From: an uncultured Bacilli bacterium | GTDB lineage: Bacteria; Bacillota_I; Bacilli_A; RF39; UBA660 | NCBI GenBank assembly: GCA_947630935.1 | Contig: CANRJL010000039.1 | Span: 1 to 8,713 of the forward strand | Direction: 5' to 3' | DNA: 8,713 nt | Part shown: piece after piece, positions 5,614 through 8,713 of the stretch | How the letters are laid out: every line of letters begins with the position of its first letter | How positions within the stretch are numbered: the first letter of the stretch is position 1 | Program-made: the position numbers and the translations under genes | The notes under the pieces: generated by a model | Database searches by the model: none | What the model was told of the DNA's origin: nothing | The model's input: only the letters and a program-made list of their open reading frames with translations

Positions 5614-5826
5614 TTACATTGGTTTTATTACAACATCGCCAATAATAACATCTGAATAATTAAAACTTTTCTGACATCCATCAATAAAAACAGTAAACAC
5701 ATATGGATAAACAGCCGAAACAACACCTTCATAAGTATAATTTTTATTTCGCATTCCATATACTTTAATCTCTACTTTTTGATGCAAATATTTAGCAATT
5801 TCTTCCCGAACTAAATCTAAATTCAT
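5614..5826 (-). CDS. veg: Veg family protein
   Basis: Veg is a short, highly expressed protein of Firmicutes; in B. subtilis it stimulates biofilm matrix genes by interfering with SinR. The 70 residues are a little shorter than the 86 of B. subtilis. They show the family pattern: VREEIAKYLHQKVEIKVYGMRNK, then the small SH3-like strand series YEGVVSAVYPYVFTVFID, and FNYSDVIIGDVVI. GGGGG lies about five bases before the ATG. It follows yabG by 14 bases, the same order as in B. subtilis. The strong separate veg promoter known there is not visible here, so it may be co-transcribed with yabG. The biofilm role is knowledge of the family and is not shown for this organism. Confidence 0.9.
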   Translation of the reverse strand: MNLDLVREEIAKYLHQKVEIKVYGMRNKNYTYEGVVSAVYPYVFTVFIDGCQKSFNYSDVIIGDVVIKPM

Positions 5827-5840
5827 AACAACCCCCTTTT

Positions 5841-6617
5841 TTACCTTGGAAACCCAATATACATCATCCCGTTACTTTTAATTCCCCCGATACCATTAGC
5901 CCCATATTTAGTTTTAGCAAGTAAAGGCATTAATTCAACTTCTTTATTCCGTTCACTCATAGATAATATAGTAGCAATAATAGCTGGGTCTAAACAATGA
6001 ATATTAATTCTTTTAGGACTAGAAGCAAAATTCGCGCCAGCCCGAATTAATTCCTCATAATTACTTTGACAAGCTCCAGCAATAATTACCAGTTTTTCAT
6101 GACTTTTCTCATATTTCCGTGCTTCCTTAACAGCTTTAATAAAAGCTTGAGTATTTTTATAACACGTAATATCATTTGGGTTCCCTTTCTTAGGATAATA
6201 TGCATCATGACCAGTAATTATAACAATATCAGGCTGATACTCAATTAAAAAACCCCGAATTTCTTTATAAATGTCTTGTTCAGCTACCTTTTTGCCCACC
6301 ACCATTACTTTATTTTTTTTATAAAAACGAAGACATCGCTCCAAATAATCTTCATCAGCATCAATATGTAAAACCTTACCAGGCAAATAAAAATATTCAC
6401 CACGGTCTAAAAATACTGGTAAATCAAGTTCTATGTCATCTTCACTACCTCGTTCTTCTTCTACATACATTTTTAAATCTTCCAATTGAGCATCAGCATA
6501 AAGGCGTACTTGTGTCCCCTTTAAATATGCCGTTTGTCCCCTAATTTTTATAATTTTAAAAACTAAATCGTGTTTATAACTATATCTAGTAACAAAATCA
6601 CCGACGGCAAACATCAT
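5841..6617 (-). CDS. yabG: Sporulation-specific protease YabG
   Basis: YabG is a cysteine protease (MEROPS U57 family) made late in the mother cell; it processes spore coat proteins and, in clostridia, germination proteins. From the start used here the protein has 258 residues (about 290 in B. subtilis; the missing part is the variable linker after residue 55). The N-terminal barrel-like part begins MMFAVGDFVTRYSY. The C-terminal part has PGKVLHIDADEDYL, the IITGHDAY motif (His about 137), IIAGACQS (Cys about 183) and ELIRAGANFASSP. The His and Cys are the likely catalytic pair. Three ATGs lie close together (6623, 6617, 6614). AGGGG abuts the first, so the second or third is used; 6617 is chosen. 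A strong terminator lies just upstream, so yabG has its own promoter. Confidence 0.95.
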   Translation of the reverse strand: MMFAVGDFVTRYSYKHDLVFKIIKIRGQTAYLKGTQVRLYADAQLEDLKMYVEEERGSEDDIELDLPVFLDRGEYFYLPGKVLHIDADEDYLERCLRFYKKNKVMVVGKKVAEQDIYKEIRGFLIEYQPDIVIITGHDAYYPKKGNPNDITCYKNTQAFIKAVKEARKYEKSHEKLVIIAGACQSNYEELIRAGANFASSPKRINIHCLDPAIIATILSMSERNKEVELMPLLAKTKYGANGIGGIKSNGMMYIGFPR

Positions 6618-6633
6618 ATGCATCCCCTAAAAA

Positions 6634-6641
6634 ATAGTATG
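6634..6641 (-). promoter_or_regulatory. Possible sporulation -10 element of yabG
   Basis: CATACTAT lies between the rsmA terminator and the yabG ribosome binding site. It fits the CATA-type -10 shared by sigma-E, sigma-G and sigma-K; B. subtilis yabG uses sigma-K. No convincing -35 is visible, because the region upstream is the terminator hairpin. The mRNA would start almost at the ribosome binding site. Suggestive only, but it is nearly the only space available for a yabG promoter. Confidence 0.3.
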
Positions 6642-6676
6642 AAAAAAAATTCAAAACTTGACTCTCAAATTTTGAA
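6642..6676 (-). terminator. Strong Rho-independent terminator after rsmA
   Basis: On the minus strand TTCAAAATTTGA (6665-6676) pairs with TCAAGTTTTGAA (6650-6661) in a 12-bp stem with one G-U pair and a three-base GAG loop, followed by eight T residues. It starts right after the rsmA stop codon and would end the 3D-protein/rsmA transcript before yabG. Confidence 0.88.
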
Positions 6677-6677
6677 C

Positions 6678-7445
6678 TTATGAAATATTATTACCAAACA
6701 CAGCAAAATACAAAACTAAAAACATTTCATATGATAATTCTTCCGCCCGAACATTCAAAGAATAACCCTTTTCTTCTAATATTGGAGCAATAATAGGCCA
6801 ATACTCTTTTAAATTATTTTTCAATATCTTTCTTTTTTGACCAAAAGCTTGTTTTACAAATTCAAAAAATTGCTTTTCTAAAACATTTTCAATATCTTTC
6901 TTTTTTTCCAAAATAACTACTGCACTATTAACTTTTGGTATTGGTAAAAAAGCAGTTGGTGAAACATCAAAAGCTTTCATAATATTAAAATAATGTCGCA
7001 AATAAACCGTAAAATAACCATAATTTCTAGAATTAGGTGTTGCACAAAAACGCTCAGCAACCTCACGTTGAACAAGTAAAATCATCTTATCAGGAATAAT
7101 ATATTTTAAAACATGCTCAATAATAGGCGTTGTTATATAATAAGGTATATTAGCAACTACATATAAAGCGTGCGAATTTAAAACAGAAGATAAATCACAA
7201 CCTAAAAAATCTTGATAATATACTTTCAAATTAGGCAATTTATCTAAATAAGGCTGCATTCTTCTATCAATTTCATAAGCAACAACCGGACAGCCCTTTT
7301 TAACTAAATATTTTGTCAAAGCCCCCATTCCTGAACCAATTTCTAAAATCATATCTTCTTTTTCTACTGAAAAAAGAGCATTTATCTTTTCTAAAACCTT
7401 CTCATCTATCAAAAAATTTTGACCTAATTTTTTATTAGCTTTCAT
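6678..7445 (-). CDS. rsmA: 16S rRNA (adenine1518-N6/adenine1519-N6)-dimethyltransferase RsmA
   Basis: RsmA (KsgA) dimethylates two adjacent adenines in the loop of helix 45 of 16S rRNA, a late check in 30S assembly. The 255 residues cover the Rossmann methyltransferase domain and the small helical domain. KKLGQNFLID opens the protein, EIGSGMGALT (35-44) is the S-adenosylmethionine motif I, AYEID (57-60) ends strand 2, and NIPYYITTPI (99-108) is the catalytic motif IV. FLPIPKVNSAVV and FGQKRKILKNNL follow. It lacks the roughly 20 N-terminal residues that precede KSLGQNFL in B. subtilis. The ATG overlaps the end of the 3D-protein gene by 11 bases, with AAGGAG very close (two bases) before it. 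The rnmV gene usually found just before it is absent. Confidence 0.96.
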   Translation of the reverse strand: MKANKKLGQNFLIDEKVLEKINALFSVEKEDMILEIGSGMGALTKYLVKKGCPVVAYEIDRRMQPYLDKLPNLKVYYQDFLGCDLSSVLNSHALYVVANIPYYITTPIIEHVLKYIIPDKMILLVQREVAERFCATPNSRNYGYFTVYLRHYFNIMKAFDVSPTAFLPIPKVNSAVVILEKKKDIENVLEKQFFEFVKQAFGQKRKILKNNLKEYWPIIAPILEEKGYSLNVRAEELSYEMFLVLYFAVFGNNIS

Positions 7446-7992
7446 TACTCCTTGACCAACCTTCTCTTAATACATCATAAGTTATTTTACTTCGTCCAAC
7501 ATTTAAAGAAGCATAAGATTCACTAGGAGTTAACAAATCTAAATCTGTTCCCAAAACACCTCTATCCAAAACAATTGCATAAATTGGGTTTTCAGATAAT
7601 TTTGACTGAAAACGAACAATAGAACCACAAGCTAAATTTTTACTAGATGCCACAATTCTTACTTTTCCATAAGTTGCATCAACATAAGTATCCGTACCAT
7701 CTTTGACATAATAACTAGGGCGACAAGCAAGCGTTCCATTACATAATGGACAATTAGCCCCATACCCTGTTAAATCTCCAGTATAAGTTGCAACAGGTGC
7801 ATATATATCTTCTTTTTTATCCTCTTCTATTTGCATAGCCATTAACGATAAACTAGTCACACGTTGATCAGCTTTATTAGCAACAGAAGCCACAGATGAA
7901 CCAACTTTTACATTAGCTAGAACTACAAATAAAACTAAAAAAGTAATCTTACTACTATAATTTACAAGTGTTCTAAATTTCTGTAATTTCAA
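7435..7992 (-). CDS. Secreted or membrane-anchored 3D-domain protein (YabE/YuiC-like)
   Basis: The 185-residue protein has a basic N terminus followed by a hydrophobic segment at about residues 17-33, a signal peptide or anchor. After a linker of about 50 residues comes a 3D domain. This begins YTGDLTGYGANCPLCNGTLAC, continues YVDATYGKVRIVASS, and then has the conserved aspartates in AIVLDRG and TDLDLL, ending ITYDVLREG. 3D domains are small double-psi beta-barrels related to lytic transglycosylase MltA and to the catalytic end of Rpf/YabE and YuiC, so wall-glycan cleavage is likely. In B. subtilis the gene at this place, yabE, is much longer with DUF348 and G5 repeats; here only the terminal domain is present. 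The start is a TTG with AGGTG seven bases upstream. It is co-transcribed with rsmA from the promoter at 8019-8047. Confidence 0.85.
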   Translation of the reverse strand: MKLQKFRTLVNYSSKITFLVLFVVLANVKVGSSVASVANKADQRVTSLSLMAMQIEEDKKEDIYAPVATYTGDLTGYGANCPLCNGTLACRPSYYVKDGTDTYVDATYGKVRIVASSKNLACGSIVRFQSKLSENPIYAIVLDRGVLGTDLDLLTPSESYASLNVGRSKITYDVLREGWSRSNES

Positions 7993-8018
7993 AGAAAATC
8001 ACCTCTATTACATGAATA

Positions 8019-8047
8019 ATCATAACATAACATCACTAAAAAGTCTA
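8019..8047 (-). promoter_or_regulatory. Sigma-A promoter of the 3D-protein/rsmA transcript
   Basis: TAGACT (8042-8047) and TATGAT (8019-8024) are separated by 17 bases, with TGT just before the -10 giving an extended element. Transcription would start near 8012, about 20 bases before the TTG start codon. The 142-base divergent gap (7993-8134) holds this promoter and, on the other strand, the one at 8086-8115; nothing else recognisable was seen in it. Confidence 0.65.
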
Positions 8048-8085
8048 CTTATCCCCCGAACCAATCATTTCCAAATATTTTTACA

Positions 8086-8115
8086 GCATATTTTTATTCA
8101 AAACTATTCATACTA
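8086..8115 (+). promoter_or_regulatory. Sigma-G-type promoter before the flavoprotein gene
   Basis: GCATA (8086-8090), an 18-base spacer and CATACTA (8109-8115) match the B. subtilis sigma-G consensus (GHATR, 17-18 bases, CATWHTA) at every defined position. The overlapping GCATATT also matches the sigma-E -35, at a slightly long spacing. The start would lie around the AGGAGG ribosome binding site, so the leader is very short. This predicts expression inside the forespore, but AT-rich sequence raises the chance-match rate. Confidence 0.5.
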
Positions 8116-8134
8116 ATTTTAGGAGGACGATGAT

Positions 8135-8677
8135 ATGATAGTTATTATAGGCTCTAGAAGAGAAGGTAATTCTTATCAATTAGGCCAAAAAATTAAATGT
8201 GCTTGTGATGATGAACGCATTTATTGTGAAATTATTGTTCCAGGAAATCAAAAAATTCATCTATGTACCGGCTGTATGGATTGTGATAAAAACGGAGTTT
8301 GCGATTTTACTGATGACATGAAGGATAATATTGAAAAAATTAAAAAAGAAAATTTAATTGTTATTATTACCCCAACAAGATGGAATCTATTATCAGGTGA
8401 TTTAAAACTTTTTATAGACCGCTTAAATCCCTTATATTCAACCAAAGAACTAAAGGATAAAAAATTAGTAGTTGTAGCTATCGCCGCTAAGAAAAAAGAA
8501 CTTTATAGTAGTGAAGCAGCAATTTCTTCATTAATTAGTTTTGCTGAAAGTGCCCAAATGAAAGTAGTTTTAAAAGAAGAATTTAATGAATGCTTAAATG
8601 CCAATGATATTCTTAATCAAGAAGAAAAAATTAACAGCTTAATTTCTAACATCAAAAAAGAAGCTTTAAAAGATTAA
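8135..8677 (+). CDS. Flavodoxin-fold NAD(P)H oxidoreductase, possibly an iron-sulfur flavoprotein
   Basis: The 180-residue protein belongs to the NADPH-dependent FMN reductase/flavodoxin-like family. GSRREGNSYQL (6-16) is the FMN phosphate-binding loop, ITPTRWNLLSGDLKLFIDRL (78-97) is the second flavin-contact region typical of this family, and a final helix closes the fold. Cysteines 44, 47, 50 and 56 form CX2CX2CX5C followed by TDDM. This compact spacing is the 4Fe-4S ligand motif of archaeal and bacterial iron-sulfur flavoproteins (Isf), so a cluster is plausible; related flavoproteins also carry partly conserved cysteines here. The substrate is unknown. AGGAGG lies eight bases before the ATG. 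The gene is alone on the plus strand, divergent from the 3D-protein gene, with a sigma-G-like promoter and its own terminator. A role in spores is only an inference from the promoter. Confidence 0.88.
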   Translation: MIVIIGSRREGNSYQLGQKIKCACDDERIYCEIIVPGNQKIHLCTGCMDCDKNGVCDFTDDMKDNIEKIKKENLIVIITPTRWNLLSGDLKLFIDRLNPLYSTKELKDKKLVVVAIAAKKKELYSSEAAISSLISFAESAQMKVVLKEEFNECLNANDILNQEEKINSLISNIKKEALKD

Positions 8678-8692
8678 ACAAAGCTTCTTTTT
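8655..8692 (+). terminator. Rho-independent terminator overlapping the flavoprotein stop
   Basis: AAAAAGAAGCTTT (8655-8667) pairs perfectly over 13 bases with AAAGCTTCTTTTT (8680-8692) around a 12-base loop. The stop codon TAA (8675-8677) lies in the loop. Because the stem begins with A residues and ends with T residues it could also act on transcripts arriving from the right on the minus strand. Confidence 0.82.
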
Positions 8693-8713
8693 ATATTTTA
8701 AAAACTTCTTTTA

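Noticed and set aside
6066..6248. Open plus-strand frame of 60 codons
   Set aside because: Antisense to the conserved catalytic half of yabG, which explains the sequence fully.
8257..8445. Open minus-strand frame of 62 codons
   Set aside because: Antisense to the cysteine motif and flavin-contact region of the flavoprotein gene; no ribosome binding site.
1..8713. CRISPR arrays, tRNA genes, insertion sequences, toxin-antitoxin pairs or phage genes
   Set aside because: Looked for on both strands; no repeat-spacer pattern, cloverleaf, transposase or small two-gene toxin module was seen. Apart from the left edge the window is tightly packed with genes.

Overview
The window comes from an AT-rich, low-GC Firmicute (Bacillota) that very probably forms endospores. 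Several genes are specific to sporulating Firmicutes (yabG, yabP, yabQ and the start of cwlD), ribosome binding sites are strong AGGAGG-type, TTG starts occur, and TGA is used as a stop, so this is the standard bacterial code and not the Mollicute one. Gene order matches two Bacillus subtilis neighbourhoods in compacted form. An uncultured, possibly gut-associated lineage of Bacilli/Erysipelotrichia type is a reasonable guess, but the sequence does not prove it.

Almost everything lies on the minus strand. Read in the direction of transcription (right to left), the first block is a 3D-domain cell-wall protein gene and rsmA/ksgA (overlapping, from one sigma-A promoter, ended by a strong terminator). 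Next come yabG (spore-coat protease) and veg, then spoVG behind its own candidate promoter. The yabP-yabQ pair follows, and then divIC, which has its own candidate extended -10 promoter and ends in a terminator. The large segment that separates spoVG from yabP in B. subtilis is absent.

The second block is the usual ecfA-ecfA-(ecfT)-truA-rplM-rpsI-cwlD neighbourhood, but altered. The two ECF-transporter ATPase genes encode strongly degenerate proteins, no ecfT is present, and an unrecognised 289-codon gene lies between truA and rplM. In the ATPase pair one protein keeps Walker A, Walker B and the switch histidine but has lost the signature; the other has lost Walker A and the switch histidine but keeps an LSG signature. 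Together they could form exactly one composite ATP site. rplM-rpsI have a near-perfect sigma-A promoter and a short structured leader resembling an L13 autoregulatory leader.

At the left edge cwlD starts normally, with a signal anchor and the zinc-binding DPGHGG motif, but the reading frame stops two codons later and the sequence beyond no longer resembles an amidase. This may be an insertion junction, a rearrangement or an assembly break.

The only plus-strand gene encodes a flavoprotein with a four-cysteine iron-sulfur-type motif. It lies divergent to the 3D-protein gene, has a perfect match to the forespore sigma-G promoter consensus just upstream, and ends in a 13-bp hairpin terminator.
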